From Kitasatospora sp. NBC_01250 (GTDB taxonomy: Bacteria; Actinomycetota; Actinomycetes; Streptomycetales; Streptomycetaceae), in assembly GCF_036226465.1 (NCBI RefSeq), contig NZ_CP108476.1:2108001-2172000 (forward strand): DNA of 64,000 bases. The letters are read 5' to 3'. This document shows positions 1 to 10,123 of this stretch, piece after piece. Under the pieces are notes generated by a model. The model worked only from the letters and a program-made list of their open reading frames with translations. It did not search any database and was not told the DNA's origin. The position numbers and the translations under genes are program-made. Numbering within the stretch: position 1 is the first letter of the stretch; every line of letters begins with the position of its first letter.

Positions 1-1341
1 GCCGGCAGCTACGCGCCGCTGCGCGGGATCCGGATGACCGAGGCCTACGCCAGCACCCTGGACATCAGCTTCGAGGTGCGCGGCGGGCTGCTGGTGCGGC
101 AGATCCACCACTGGGCCGCGCTGGTCTTCGTGGCCGCGATCGGCGCGCACCTGCTGCGGATCTTCTTCACCGGCGCCTTCCGCCGGCCGCGCGAGGTCAA
201 CTGGCTGATCGGCCTGACGCTCTTCCAGCTCGCCCTGGTGGAGGGCTTCGCCGGCTACTCGCTGCCCGACGACCTGCTCTCCGGCACCGGGCTGCGCACC
301 GCGCAGGGCTTCATGCTGGCCGTCCCGCTGGTGGGCAGCTACCTCGCGTTCTTCGCCTTCGGCGGCGAGTGGCCCGGCACCGACATCGTCTCGCGGCTGT
401 ACACCACGCACATCCTGCTGCTGCCCGGCCTGCTGGTCGCCCTGGTGACGGCCCATCTGATCCTGGTCTACCACCTCAAGCACACCCAGTGGGCGGGCCC
501 TGGGCGCACCGAACGCAACGTGGTCGGCAAGCCGATGTTCCCGCAGTTCGCCACCCAGACCGCCGGGCTGCTGGCGATGGTCTGCGGGGTGATCGCGGCG
601 CTCGGGGCGCTGGCGCAGATCAACCCGATCTGGAAGTACGGCCCCTACCGGGCCGACCAGGCCTCCACCGACGCCCAGCCGGACTGGTACATGGGCTTCC
701 TGGAGGGTGCGCTGCGGCTGATGCCGGGCACCGAGACCCGGTTGTGGGGCCACACCATCGCGTGGAACCCGCTGCTGCCCGCGGTGGTCCTCCCGCTGGT
801 GCTCTTCGGGGCGCTCTACGCCTACCCCTTCCTGGAGCAGTGGATCACCGGCGACCACGGCGAGCGGCACCTGTGCGATCGCCCCCGCGACCGCCCGGCC
901 CGCACCGCGGTGGGGGTGGCCGCGATGACGGCGTACGCGGTGCTGCTGCTGGCCGGCGGGCAGGACGTGCTGGCGCTGGTCCTCCACCTCTCGGTGGACT
1001 CGGTGGACTGGGTGCTGCGGGTGGCGCTCTTCGTCGCCCCGGTGTTCGCCTTCTGGCTCACCCGCCGTCTCTGCCTGGCGCTGCAGGCGGGTGACCGCGA
1101 CCGCTTCACCGGCGGCTCGGCGCCCACCGGGTTCGTCCGCCAGTTGGTCGAGGGCGGCTACGAGGGCGAGCAGCGGGCGCTGACCCCGGTGCAGCGCCAT
1201 GCGCTGACCTTGTACGACCGCCCGGCGCCCGTGCGCGCCACCGGCCGCGGGCCGGGGCCGCGGCTGCGCGCGGCGCTCAGCCGCTGGTACTACCGCGACC
1301 GGATCGAGCTGCCGGGGGCACCGGAGAGCGAGCGGGAGTGA
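1..1341 (+). CDS. qcrB: Cytochrome bc1 complex cytochrome b subunit, 5' end cut by window
   Basis: Membrane cytochrome b of the actinobacterial menaquinol:cytochrome c reductase. The reading frame is open to base 1, so the gene starts before the window; an internal ATG at 34 is not the true start. The 446 visible codons contain both haem-ligand histidine pairs: one in the helix after RGGLLVRQIHHW and one in the helix TTHILLL...TAHLILVYH. The Qo-site motif is PDWY, the actinobacterial form of PEWY. Family members are about 540 residues, so roughly 100 N-terminal residues are missing. No other cytochrome bc1 subunit gene follows it; whether qcrA and qcrC lie upstream cannot be seen. The soluble tail after the last helix ends in a WYYRDRI motif like that of streptomycete QcrB. 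It could be the housekeeping copy or a paralogue. Confidence 0.93.
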   Translation, partial: AGSYAPLRGIRMTEAYASTLDISFEVRGGLLVRQIHHWAALVFVAAIGAHLLRIFFTGAFRRPREVNWLIGLTLFQLALVEGFAGYSLPDDLLSGTGLRTAQGFMLAVPLVGSYLAFFAFGGEWPGTDIVSRLYTTHILLLPGLLVALVTAHLILVYHLKHTQWAGPGRTERNVVGKPMFPQFATQTAGLLAMVCGVIAALGALAQINPIWKYGPYRADQASTDAQPDWYMGFLEGALRLMPGTETRLWGHTIAWNPLLPAVVLPLVLFGALYAYPFLEQWITGDHGERHLCDRPRDRPARTAVGVAAMTAYAVLLLAGGQDVLALVLHLSVDSVDWVLRVALFVAPVFAFWLTRRLCLALQAGDRDRFTGGSAPTGFVRQLVEGGYEGEQRALTPVQRHALTLYDRPAPVRATGRGPGPRLRAALSRWYYRDRIELPGAPESERE

Positions 1342-1365
1342 GCCCGCCCCTGCCGGCGGACCCGC

Positions 1366-2493
1366 TCAGCGCTCGGCGCGGCTGCGCTTGACGGTGCGGA
1401 AGCGGCGGGCGACGGCGCGGGCCAGGTCGGCGGCGCCGATCAGGCCGGCCTCGTTGCCGAGGGCGGCACGGGTGAGCTCGGCCTCGGGGCGGAAGCCGCG
1501 GCCGGTCAGGGTGCGGCGGAAGGCGTCCTGGGCGGGGGCGAGCAGCAGGTCGCCGGCGGCCGAGACACCGCCGCCGATCACGAACCGGCCCGGGTCCAGC
1601 GCGGCGGCCAGGTTGGCCAGGCCCACACCCAGCCAGGTGCCGATGTCGTGCAGCAGCTCCACCGCCATCGGGTCGCCGGCCTGGGCGGCCTCGGTGACCA
1701 GCGGCCCGGTGATCGCCGTCACCTCGCCGCCGGCCCGGGCCAGCAGCGGCTGGGCCACCGGCGACTCGGCCACCGCCAGTTCGCGGGCCTCGCGCACCAG
1801 CGCGTTGCCCGAGGAGTACTGCTCCCAGCAGCCCCGGTTGCCGCACGGGCAGCGGTGCCCGCCGGGGACCACCTGCATGTGGCCGAACTCGCCGGCCAGC
1901 CCGTAGCGGCCCCGGTCCACGTAGCCGTGGCGCACCACCGCGCCGCCGATCCCGGTGCCCAGGGTGATCATCACCAGCAGGTCCTCGCCCCGGCCCGCGC
2001 CGAAGCGCCACTCGGCCCAGGCGGCGGCGTTCGCGTCGTTCTCGACCACCACGGGGAACTTCAGCCGGTCGCTGAGCGCCTCGCGCAGCGGCTCGTCGCG
2101 CCAGTTCAGGTGCGGGGCGAAGAGCACCCGGGAGCGGTCGTGGTCCACCCAGCCGGCCGCGCCGATGCCCACCGCGTGCACGTCGTGCCGGTCGGCCAGC
2201 TCCAGCACCAGCTCGACGATGACGTCCTCGACCACCTTGGGGCTCTTGCTCTTGTGCGGGGTCTCGGTGCGCAGCTGCTCGACGATCTTCCCCTCGCCGT
2301 TCACCACCCCGGCCACCACCTTGGTGCCGCCGATGTCGATGCCGATGGTCGGCAGCCGCAGCACGCCGGCCGGAAGGGTGCGGCGGCGGTCGGCGCCGTA
2401 CCGGTCGAACCGGCGCTGACCGAGGCCCCGCTGGCCGAGGCCGAGCAGCGCGGGGAGGACGGGTTGGCCGGTGCGGCCGTTGGGCTGGGTCAC
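1366..2493 (-). CDS. glk: ROK-family glucokinase
   Basis: Cytoplasmic sugar kinase of the ROK family, most like Streptomyces GlkA, which phosphorylates glucose with ATP. The phosphate-binding motif GIDIGGTK lies at about residues 51-58. The substrate motif VENDANAAAWAE follows, and the ROK zinc cluster (His plus CPCGNRGC) is at about residues 205-220. The fold proper begins near residue 48, so the 5' part is an extension not typical of the roughly 315-residue family. I chose the GTG at 2493 because TATCGT, a good -10 box, ends 6 bases before it, which suggests a leaderless transcript. Longer starts at 2520 and 2553 have no ribosome binding site. It is convergent with qcrB. Some ROK proteins are regulators, but no HTH domain is present here. 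Confidence 0.85.
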   Translation of the reverse strand: MTQPNGRTGQPVLPALLGLGQRGLGQRRFDRYGADRRRTLPAGVLRLPTIGIDIGGTKVVAGVVNGEGKIVEQLRTETPHKSKSPKVVEDVIVELVLELADRHDVHAVGIGAAGWVDHDRSRVLFAPHLNWRDEPLREALSDRLKFPVVVENDANAAAWAEWRFGAGRGEDLLVMITLGTGIGGAVVRHGYVDRGRYGLAGEFGHMQVVPGGHRCPCGNRGCWEQYSSGNALVREARELAVAESPVAQPLLARAGGEVTAITGPLVTEAAQAGDPMAVELLHDIGTWLGVGLANLAAALDPGRFVIGGGVSAAGDLLLAPAQDAFRRTLTGRGFRPEAELTRAALGNEAGLIGAADLARAVARRFRTVKRSRAER

Positions 2494-2758
2494 GTTGGAA
2501 CGATACGCCGCGCCGATCATCCGGGCGCGGGGTGAGACGCGGGTCCGGGCCACGCTCAGGCAGATGTCAGACTAGGAGGCCGGAACACGGCGAACGCCCA
2601 GCTGCACGTGATCTTCCTCTCAGGTTCCGGTCAGCTACGCACGAAACCGGGCACACGTTCACGCCGTCGTTCTTGTATACGTCCACCCCCGCACGTCGTT
2701 AGGCACCGGGCATCCCCAGGTCCGGGTGGCCGCAGTAATTCGGATACGAGAGTCATTG

Positions 2759-3931
2759 ATGCAACTGACAGGCCAGCCCTTCCTGATCCTCACGATCATC
2801 CTGGTACCGGTGTCACTCCTGGTGACCCTGGTGCTCTGGGGGCGGGTCGGGGGTCCCAAGCCGGTCCAGTTCCTGGCCCGCTTGGTGATGCTGCTGTTCT
2901 GCCAGGTGACGGCGGTGGCCATGATCTTCGTGATGGTCAACAACGCCAACATGATCTACGGCAGCTGGGACGACCTGCTGGGTGACGGCGGCCACATCAG
3001 TTCGGTGCCCAACGTGCCGACGGCCGCGGTGGCCGGGGCGAACGGCGCGGGCGCGAACGGGCAGCCCGGCCAGCCCGGCAACGACGCCGCCAAGCCCGCC
3101 CGCGCCAAGGTGATCCAGCAGTTCAAGCCGGTGGACGACCCGCTGGTGCCCAAGGACGTGCAGACCACCGACCTGAAGGGCACGGTCTCCGGGGTCGACG
3201 GCGAGGTCAACGTCTGGCTGCCGCCGCAGTACAACGACCCGGCGTACAAGAACACCAACTTCCCGGTGGTCGAGCTGTTCCCGGGCTTCCCCGGGTCCTC
3301 GAAGACCTGGTTCGGCTCGCTGAAGGTCTCCGAGCAGCTGGCGCCGCTGATGAAGTCCGGCCAGGTCACCCCGTTCATCCTGATCTCGCCGCGCACCCAG
3401 CTGATCAGCACCACGGTCGACACCGGCTGCGCCAACGTCCCGGGCAAGGTCAACGCCGACACCTGGCTCTCCACCGACGTGCCGCAGATGATCCTGGACA
3501 ACTTCCGGGCCGACCCCTCGCCGAACGGCTGGGCGGTGGGCGGCTTCTCCGCCGGGGCGGCCTGCGCCGACCGGATGGCGCTGCTGCACCCCGACCGCTA
3601 CCGCGCCGCGGTCAGCCTCTCGGGCTACAACGAGCCGAGCAGCCTGTCCTCCTCGCTCACCGCGAAGGACCCGCACCTGAACGAGATCTCCAACCCGCTC
3701 TACATCCTCAAGCACGCCGCGACCCCGCCGAACGTCGCGCTCTACCAGAGCGGCGACAAGGGCGACGGCTACGAGGACGGGCAGGCGCTGGCCGCCGCCG
3801 CCAAGCCGCCGACGACGGTGAAGGTGCTGCTGACCACCGGTCCGCACACGCCCTCGCTGTGGCGCCCGATGGTGCCGGACGTCTTCAAGTGGCTGACCAC
3901 GATCATCCCGGCGCCCAAGCCCGCCTCCTGA
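2759..3931 (+). CDS. Membrane-anchored esterase (esterase D / antigen 85-like fold)
   Basis: Predicted alpha/beta-hydrolase of the putative-esterase family (PF00756 type) exposed outside the membrane. Two hydrophobic segments lie at about residues 5-25 and 40-62. A Gly/Pro/Ala-rich linker follows, then the hydrolase domain from about residue 130 to the end (390 residues). The nucleophile elbow is GGFSAGAA, followed by the typical AVSLSGY segment; the catalytic His is probably in TGPHTPSLW near the C-terminus. The ATG at 2759 is preferred over the GTG at 2726 because a purine-rich ACGAGAG precedes it. It is monocistronic and ends at a strong bidirectional hairpin. The substrate is unknown; mycolyltransferase activity is not implied. 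Confidence 0.8.
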   Translation: MQLTGQPFLILTIILVPVSLLVTLVLWGRVGGPKPVQFLARLVMLLFCQVTAVAMIFVMVNNANMIYGSWDDLLGDGGHISSVPNVPTAAVAGANGAGANGQPGQPGNDAAKPARAKVIQQFKPVDDPLVPKDVQTTDLKGTVSGVDGEVNVWLPPQYNDPAYKNTNFPVVELFPGFPGSSKTWFGSLKVSEQLAPLMKSGQVTPFILISPRTQLISTTVDTGCANVPGKVNADTWLSTDVPQMILDNFRADPSPNGWAVGGFSAGAACADRMALLHPDRYRAAVSLSGYNEPSSLSSSLTAKDPHLNEISNPLYILKHAATPPNVALYQSGDKGDGYEDGQALAAAAKPPTTVKVLLTTGPHTPSLWRPMVPDVFKWLTTIIPAPKPAS

Positions 3932-3959
3932 CGAGCTGACGAGCTGACGGCACCGAACG

Positions 3960-3993
3960 CTCAGGCCCCGGACCGAATGGTCCGGGGCCTGAG
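3960..3993. terminator. Bidirectional hairpin terminator between convergent genes
   Basis: A perfect 15-bp stem, CTCAGGCCCCGGACC pairing with its complement around a GAAT loop. It sits between the esterase stop and the stop of the PucR-type regulator on the other strand, so it can serve both. Confidence 0.85.
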
Positions 3994-4016
3994 GCGACTG
4001 TGCAGCCGACAGCCGG

Positions 4017-5609
4017 TCAGGCCAGCTCCAGGGCCAGGTAGAAGTCCACCCGGTCCTCCAGCCGGGACAGGTCACGCCCCGTCAGCTCCTCGATCCGCCC
4101 GATCCGGTAGCGCAGTGTGTTCACGTGCACGTGCAGCTGGGCGGCGCAGCGGGTCCAGGAGCCGTCCGAGCGCAGGAAGGCCTCCAGGGTGCGCACCAGG
4201 TCGGCCTGGTGCTCGATGTCGTAGGCGATCACCTTGTCCAGCAGCCGGCTGCGGAAGGCGCGGCGCACCTCGTCGGGCACCGCGGCCAGCAGCAGCACGT
4301 GCGAGGCGAGCTCCTCGGGGCCGGCCACGCAGACCCGGCCGACCCGGGCGGCGGCGATCCGGCGCGCGTGCCGGGCCTCCTCCAGCGCGCCGCGCAGGCC
4401 GCCGGCCTCCAGCGCGGGGGCCGAGACGCCGAGGGTGATCCGGCCGGCCGAGCCGAGTCCGGCCTCCAGCGGGCCGAGCAGCTCGCGCAGCGCGTCGGCG
4501 GGCACCGCGGCCGCCGGCGCGGGCAGCACCACCACCGCGCCGGTGCCGGCGCCGGCCACCAGCGCGCGGTCCGAGGTGCCGGTCAGCGCCTCCTCCAGGA
4601 TCGAGCGCACCGCCCCCTCGGGCAGGCCGGTCCCCTCGGCGCTGAGCACCAGCCAGGAGCCCTCCGGCGCCACCGGCTCCGGCTCGGCGCCCTCGTAGCG
4701 GGCGGCCATCGCCGAGGAGGCGTACAGGGCGCGGCTGATCTCGCCCGGATCGGCGTCGCGCTGCAGCAGCGTCAGCACCTCGTCGGCGATCCGGCGGCGC
4801 AGCCGGCGGCCCTCGTCGCGGCGGTCGCGCTCGGCGGCGACCAGGCGGGCCAGGTTCTCGGCCAGCTGCTGGCGCTTGGTGGTCCACTCGGTGACGTCGC
4901 CGGCGATCGCGAGCACCCAGTCCGACAGGGCCGTGCCCTCCTCGGGGCGGGAGGTGGCGGGCAGCAGCGAGTAGGCGCCGGAGGCCAGCCGGGCCCGGTG
5001 CGGGGGGCGGCGGCGCTGGCGCTGGGCGGCCAGGTGGGCGCGGACCAGCTGGTCGCGGTCCTCGGCGCTCAGGTGCTCGACCGGGCCGGCGATCACCCGC
5101 CCGGTGGGGGTGAGCACCCAGCAGTCCAGGTCCAGGTCCCCGCCGAGCAGGTCGAGCACCGCGTCCAGCCCGCCGCCGCCGGCCGCCGAGACGAGCATCC
5201 GGTGCCGGTCCACCAGGGCGGCCAGGTCGGCGGCGCGGTCGGCGGAGACCTGGCGGCCGATGAACTCGGTCAGGGTGGAGAAGGCGATGTCGTCGGGGAC
5301 GGCCAGCAGCGGCATCCGGTGCCGGCGGCAGGCCTCGATCAGGTCCTCGGGGACCGGCCCGACCTCGGCCTCGCCGGCCGCCAGCGCCACCGCCCCGCCG
5401 GCCGCCAGCGTGCGCACGAAGCGCTCGGAGTCCTCGGGCGCGGTGCGCCAGAGCATGCCGGTGAGCACCAGTTCACCGCCGTGCAGGTAGCGGCCCGGGT
5501 CGTGCAGGTCCGTGGTCATGACACCGCTGACCTGACGGTCGAGCTCCTCCTCGGCGGCGAGCAGCCGCAGCCTCGGGGCGCCGGGGGCGAGCAGGTCACG
5601 GACACGCAT
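4017..5609 (-). CDS. PucR-family transcriptional regulator
   Basis: Cytoplasmic regulator of 530 residues with PucR/CdaR architecture. An N-terminal purine-catabolism-regulator-like domain occupies about residues 1-125 (starting MRVRDLLAPGAPRL), a middle GGDEF-like CdaR region follows, and a C-terminal PucR helix-turn-helix lies in the last 60 residues (AAQLHVHVNTLRYRIGRIEEL). The start at 5609 is supported by GAAGGAG seven bases upstream; longer in-frame starts run into the regulatory gap. It is divergent from the xanthine dehydrogenase operon with 526 bp between them, the usual arrangement for a regulator of the neighbouring operon. In Bacillus, PucR activates purine catabolism. Control of xdh by this protein is inference from position. 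Confidence 0.9.
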   Translation of the reverse strand: MRVRDLLAPGAPRLRLLAAEEELDRQVSGVMTTDLHDPGRYLHGGELVLTGMLWRTAPEDSERFVRTLAAGGAVALAAGEAEVGPVPEDLIEACRRHRMPLLAVPDDIAFSTLTEFIGRQVSADRAADLAALVDRHRMLVSAAGGGGLDAVLDLLGGDLDLDCWVLTPTGRVIAGPVEHLSAEDRDQLVRAHLAAQRQRRRPPHRARLASGAYSLLPATSRPEEGTALSDWVLAIAGDVTEWTTKRQQLAENLARLVAAERDRRDEGRRLRRRIADEVLTLLQRDADPGEISRALYASSAMAARYEGAEPEPVAPEGSWLVLSAEGTGLPEGAVRSILEEALTGTSDRALVAGAGTGAVVVLPAPAAAVPADALRELLGPLEAGLGSAGRITLGVSAPALEAGGLRGALEEARHARRIAAARVGRVCVAGPEELASHVLLLAAVPDEVRRAFRSRLLDKVIAYDIEHQADLVRTLEAFLRSDGSWTRCAAQLHVHVNTLRYRIGRIEELTGRDLSRLEDRVDFYLALELA

Positions 5610-6135
5610 CCGCAGACTCCTTCGTCTGAACTGGGGGCGGGTTACTGGGTGGTAGCCGGTCAGGGGTCGCGATGGCAGGGGGTCGGGCGAACGGCGACGG
5701 TGACCGTCCGCGCGGGTCGGGGGGTCACCATATGCCCGAATCCCGGGCCTTCGGCGATATGTCTCAGCACTGTGCGGGGTCACGGGGTGTCGCCGGGCCG
5801 TCACGGCCGGATCACGGCCGGACGGGGCGGTTGGCAAACCGCTCAGCAGCGCATTCGTCGTCCTTAGAGGAACGTACAGGATGCCGGGCGGCCCCGGCGC
5901 GCGGGCTTCATGCCATCGGTGACTGCCTGCGGGCCCCGGGTCGGCGGTTCACTGGCCACACGCCGCCGGACACACCCCGGTGACCAGGACAGGACGCCCC
6001 GGCAACGCCGGGGTGACCGCTTCCGCTCTTCGGAGGTTGGGGGGACCGTACGGCCGCGTCGCAGGGCGCGGCCGTACGGTCCCCGGGGCACAGTGCCCAA
6101 AGGTTCGATCGGCGACGACTTGAGGAGACACCCGC
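5610..6135. other. 526-bp divergent regulatory region, pucR-like / xdh
   Basis: No gene is evident here. It holds the promoters of the divergent regulator and the xdh operon. Visible structures are a small stem CCCCGGC-AAC-GCCGGGG at 5997-6013 and an unusually strong 18-bp hairpin at 6041-6084 (listed separately). The GGTGACC heptamer occurs at both 5979-5985 and 6012-6018. I could not identify a clean sigma-70 promoter. Confidence 0.6.
6041..6084. promoter_or_regulatory. Strong leader hairpin upstream of xdh operon
   Basis: A perfect 18-bp stem (arms 6041-6058 and 6067-6084; first arm GGGGACCGTACGGCCGCG) with an 8-base loop, ending 51 bases before the first xdh start codon. It looks like a transcription terminator but has no upstream gene on this strand to terminate. 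It could be an attenuator in the xdh leader or the terminator of a small untranslated RNA. Its arms also contain the palindrome CCGTACGG twice. Confidence 0.55.
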
Positions 6136-7019
6136 ATGGAGTTCCTGCGGCCCGCAAGCTGGGACGAGGCGCTCGCGGCGAAGGCTGAGCACCCGACCGC
6201 GCTGCCCATCTCGGGCGGCACGGATGTGATGGTCGAGATGAACTTCGACGTCCACCGGCCATCCGCGCTGCTCGACCTGAACCGCGTCACCGAGCTGACC
6301 GAGTGGTCGATCACCGACGGCGTGGTCAGGCTCGGGGCCGCCGTGACGTACGCCCGGATCATCGCCGAGCTGGCCGGCCCGCTGCCGGGCCTGGCGCTGG
6401 CCTCGCACACCGTCGGCTCGCCGCAGATCCGCAACCGCGGCGGCGTCGGCGGGAACCTGGGCGGTGCCTCCCCCGCCGGCGACGCGCACCCCGCGCTGCT
6501 GGCCGCCGGCCGCGACGTCTTCGTGGAGGCCGCCTCGGTGCGCGGCACCCGGCTGATCCCGATCGACGAGTTCTACCTCGGGGTCAAGCGCAACAGCCTG
6601 GAGAAGGACGAGCTGATCCGCGCCGTGCACATCCCGGTGGCGGACGGCCCGCAGCAGTTCTCGAAGATCGGCACCCGCAACGCGATGGTGATCGCGGTCT
6701 GCGCCTTCGGTTTCGCGCTGCACCCCAAGAACCGCACCGTCGGCACCGGCATCGGCTCGGCCGCCCCCACGCCGCGCCGCGCGGTGGAGGCGGAGGAGTA
6801 CCTGCAGGGCGTGCTGACCGAGCGCGGCCTGTGGGAGTCGGGCGAGCTGCTGGGCGCCGAGGTGACCCAGCGGTTCGGCGAGCTGGTCAAGGCCGCCGCC
6901 TCCCCGATCGACGACGTCCGCGGCACCGCCGACTACCGCCGGCACTCGCTGGCCGTGATGGCGCGGCGCACCCTCACGTGGACCTGGAACGACTACAGCA
7001 AGCAGATCAGGAGCGCGGC

Positions 7020-7023
<4 letters not shown>
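6136..7023 (+). CDS. xdhB: Xanthine dehydrogenase FAD-binding subunit
   Basis: The 295-residue flavin subunit of a three-subunit molybdenum hydroxylase. It passes electrons from the iron-sulfur subunit to NAD+ or another acceptor. The FAD_binding_5 motif SGGTDVMVEM lies at about residues 25-34, and the pyrophosphate loop RNRGGVGGNLGGASPAGDAHP at about residues 99-120. The CO-dehydrogenase flavoprotein C-terminal domain follows. The ATG at 6136 is preceded by GAGGAGA. It overlaps the next gene by four bases (ATGA), so the three subunits are translationally coupled. Close homologues include CoxM and 4-hydroxybenzoyl-CoA reductase subunits. Xanthine is favoured because of the PucR-like, purine permease and XdhC neighbours. 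Confidence 0.92.
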
Positions 7024-7504
<481 letters not shown>

Positions 7505-7508
<4 letters not shown>

Positions 7509-9865
7509 CCACACGGACGATCCGGGGGCAGAAGAACCTCCAGGACATCACCACCGGCTCCCCGCACGGCATCGGCGGCTCCCCGCTGCGGCCGGACGGC
7601 ACGCTGAAGGTCAAGGGCGAGTTCGCCTACTCCTCGGACATGTGGCACGAGGACATGCTCTGGGGCATGGCGCTGCGCTCGCCGCACCCGCGCGCCACCA
7701 TCCTCTCGGTGGACATCTCCGAGGCGCTGAAGACCCCGGGCGTCTACGCGGTGCTGACCCACGAGGACATCCCGGGCTCCAAGTACTACGGCCTGGAGAT
7801 CCAGGACCAGCCGGCGCTGGCGATCGACAAGGTCCGCTACCACGGCGAGGCGATCGCGCTGGTGGCCGCCGACCATCCGGAGACCGCCCGCCGCGCGGTG
7901 AAGAAGATCAAGGTCGAGTACGAGGTGCTCACCCCGATCACCACCGAGGAGCAGGCGCTCAACCCCGAGCTCAACGGCTACGTGCACGAGCCGCACGAGT
8001 ACAAGTCGCACGCCTCCGGCAACATCTGCCACAGCCAGAAGCTGGTCCACGGCCAGGGCGTGACCGAGGAGGTCAAGGCGCTGGCGGACGTGGTGGTACG
8101 CGGCGAGTACGAGGTCGGCATGCAGGACCAGGCCTTCCTCGGCCCTGAGTCCGGCCTCGCGGTGCCCGCCGAGGACGGCGGCATCGACCTCTACGTCGCC
8201 ACCCAGTGGCTGCACGTGGACCGCCAGCAGATGGCCCCGGTGCTCGGCCTGCCCGAGGAGAAGGTGCGCCTGACGCTGGCCGGCGTCGGCGGCGCCTTCG
8301 GCGGCCGCGAGGACCTGTCGATGCAGATCCACGCCTCGCTGCTGGCCCTGCGCACCGGCAAGCCGGTCAAGATCGTCTACTCCCGCGACGAGTCCTTCTT
8401 CGGCCACGTGCACCGCCACCCGGCGAAGATGACCTACGAGCACGGCGCCACCCGGGACGGCAAGCTGGTCTACGCGGACGTGCGCCTGGTGCTGGACGGC
8501 GGCGCCTACGCCTCCGCCTCGCCCGCCGTGGTCGGCAACGCGGCCTCGCTGGGCAACGGCCCGTACAACATCCCGAACGTGCGGATGGAGGCCATCGCCC
8601 TCTACACCAACAACCCGTCCTGCGGGGCGATGCGCGGCTTCGGCGCGGTGCAGGCCTGCTTCGGCTACGAGTCGCAGATGGACAGGCTCGCCGCCGAACT
8701 GGGCATGGACCCGGTGGAGCTGCGGCAGTTGAACGCGATGTCGGAGGGCGACTACATGCCCACCGGGCAGCAGATCGACTCCCCCGCGCCGGTGGCCGAA
8801 CTGCTGCAGCGGGTCAAGGACATGCCGCTGCCGCCGCCGCTGGACCTGGCCAACCTGGACATCCGCGAGCTGCCCGGCGCGCTGTCGAACACCTCGCACG
8901 GCGAGGGCATCGTGCGCGGCATCGGCTACTCGGTGGGCATCAAGAACGTCGGCTTCTCCGAGGGCTTCGACGACTACTCCACCGCCCGGGTGCGCCTGGA
9001 GGTGATCGGCGGCGAGCCGGTGGCCATGGTGCACACCGCGATGGCCGAGGTCGGCCAGGGCGGGATCACCGTGCACGGCCAGATCGCCCGTACCGAGCTG
9101 GGCGTGGAGAAGGTCACCATCCACCCGGCCAACACCGAGGTCGGCTCGGCCGGTTCCACCTCTGCCTCGCGCCAGACCTACATGACCGGCGGCGCGGTCA
9201 AGCTCGCCGCCGAGGCGGTCAAGCAGGCGCTGATCGCCAAGGGCCGCAAGCGCTACGGCTGGACGCACCCCGACCTGGACCTGGTCGGCGGCAAGGTGGT
9301 CTCCGCCTCGCAGGGCGCGCTGGTCTCGATGGTCGACCTGCTCGGCGACGAGGCGATCGACCTGACCCGCGAGCACCACCACCGCCCCACCGTCCCGTTC
9401 GACAAGGAGACCGGGCAGGGCTTCGGCCACGTCCAGTACACCTTCTGCGCCAACCGCGCGGTGGTGGACGTGGACGTGGACCTGGGCCTGGTCAAGGTGG
9501 TCGAGCTGACGGCGGCCCAGGACGTCGGCAAGGCGCTCAACCCGCTCTCGGTGATCGGCCAGATCCAGGGCGGCTGCACCCAGGCGCTGGGCCTGGCGGT
9601 GATGGAGGAGATCATCGTGAAGGACGGCAAGGTGCGCAACGCCTCCTTCACCGACTACCTGATCCCCACCATCCTCGACGTGCCGCCGATCCCGGTGGAC
9701 ATGCTCGAACTGCCCGACCCCAACGCCCCGTACGGGCTGCGCGGAGTCGGCGAGGCGCCCACGGTCTCGGCCACCCCCTCGATCGTGGCCGCCATCCGGC
9801 AGGCCACCGGCATCGCCCTCAACCGGATCCCGGTCCGGCCCGAGCACCTCACCGGGACGCTCTGA
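7505..9865 (+). CDS. xdhA: Xanthine dehydrogenase molybdopterin-binding subunit
   Basis: The catalytic subunit (786 residues) hydroxylates hypoxanthine and xanthine to urate at a molybdenum cofactor. An aldehyde-oxidase a/b hammerhead domain covers about residues 20-135, followed by the two molybdenum-binding domains. Recognisable cofactor motifs are GGAFGGRED near 262, the MRGFGAVQA loop near 375, EVGQGG near 515 and the C-terminal GVGEAPT with the expected catalytic Glu near 748. Length matches stand-alone large subunits. It starts inside the stop of the iron-sulfur subunit gene (ATGA). A hairpin follows at 9882, so the permease gene downstream may have its own transcript or be read through. 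The exact purine specificity cannot be read from sequence. Confidence 0.93.
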
Positions 9866-9881
9866 TCCCGGTGCCCGACCT

Positions 9882-9920
9882 CCCCGGGGCGGCGGACCGT
9901 CTTCCCCCGCCGCTCCGGGG
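9882..9920 (+). terminator. Hairpin after the xdh structural genes
   Basis: Arms 9882-9895 and 9907-9920 form a 14-bp stem with one G-T wobble and an 11-base loop. It lies 16 bases after the stop codon of the molybdopterin subunit. The 258-bp gap to the permease gene could hold a separate promoter, but I see no clear one. Confidence 0.7.
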
Positions 9921-10123
9921 CGCACCACCAGGAAGTACCCCGTGCACCACCATTCCGCTGCCTCTCCCACGCCGGGGCTCTGCAGCGGTGCGCACCACCC
10001 CACGCACCGCAGGCACCACAGAGTGCACCTCGTGAGTCGAACAGTCCCCCTCGGCGGTCGCCCCTACTGACCGTCCCAGGTCGGCTCGCCCACCCCAACC
10101 CCCTTTGAACCTTGGGAGTGGAC

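Noticed and set aside
5997-6084. Purine or molybdenum-cofactor riboswitch in the xdh leader
   Set aside because: Only simple stems are visible; I could not recognise the conserved junction of either riboswitch class, so only a hairpin is reported.
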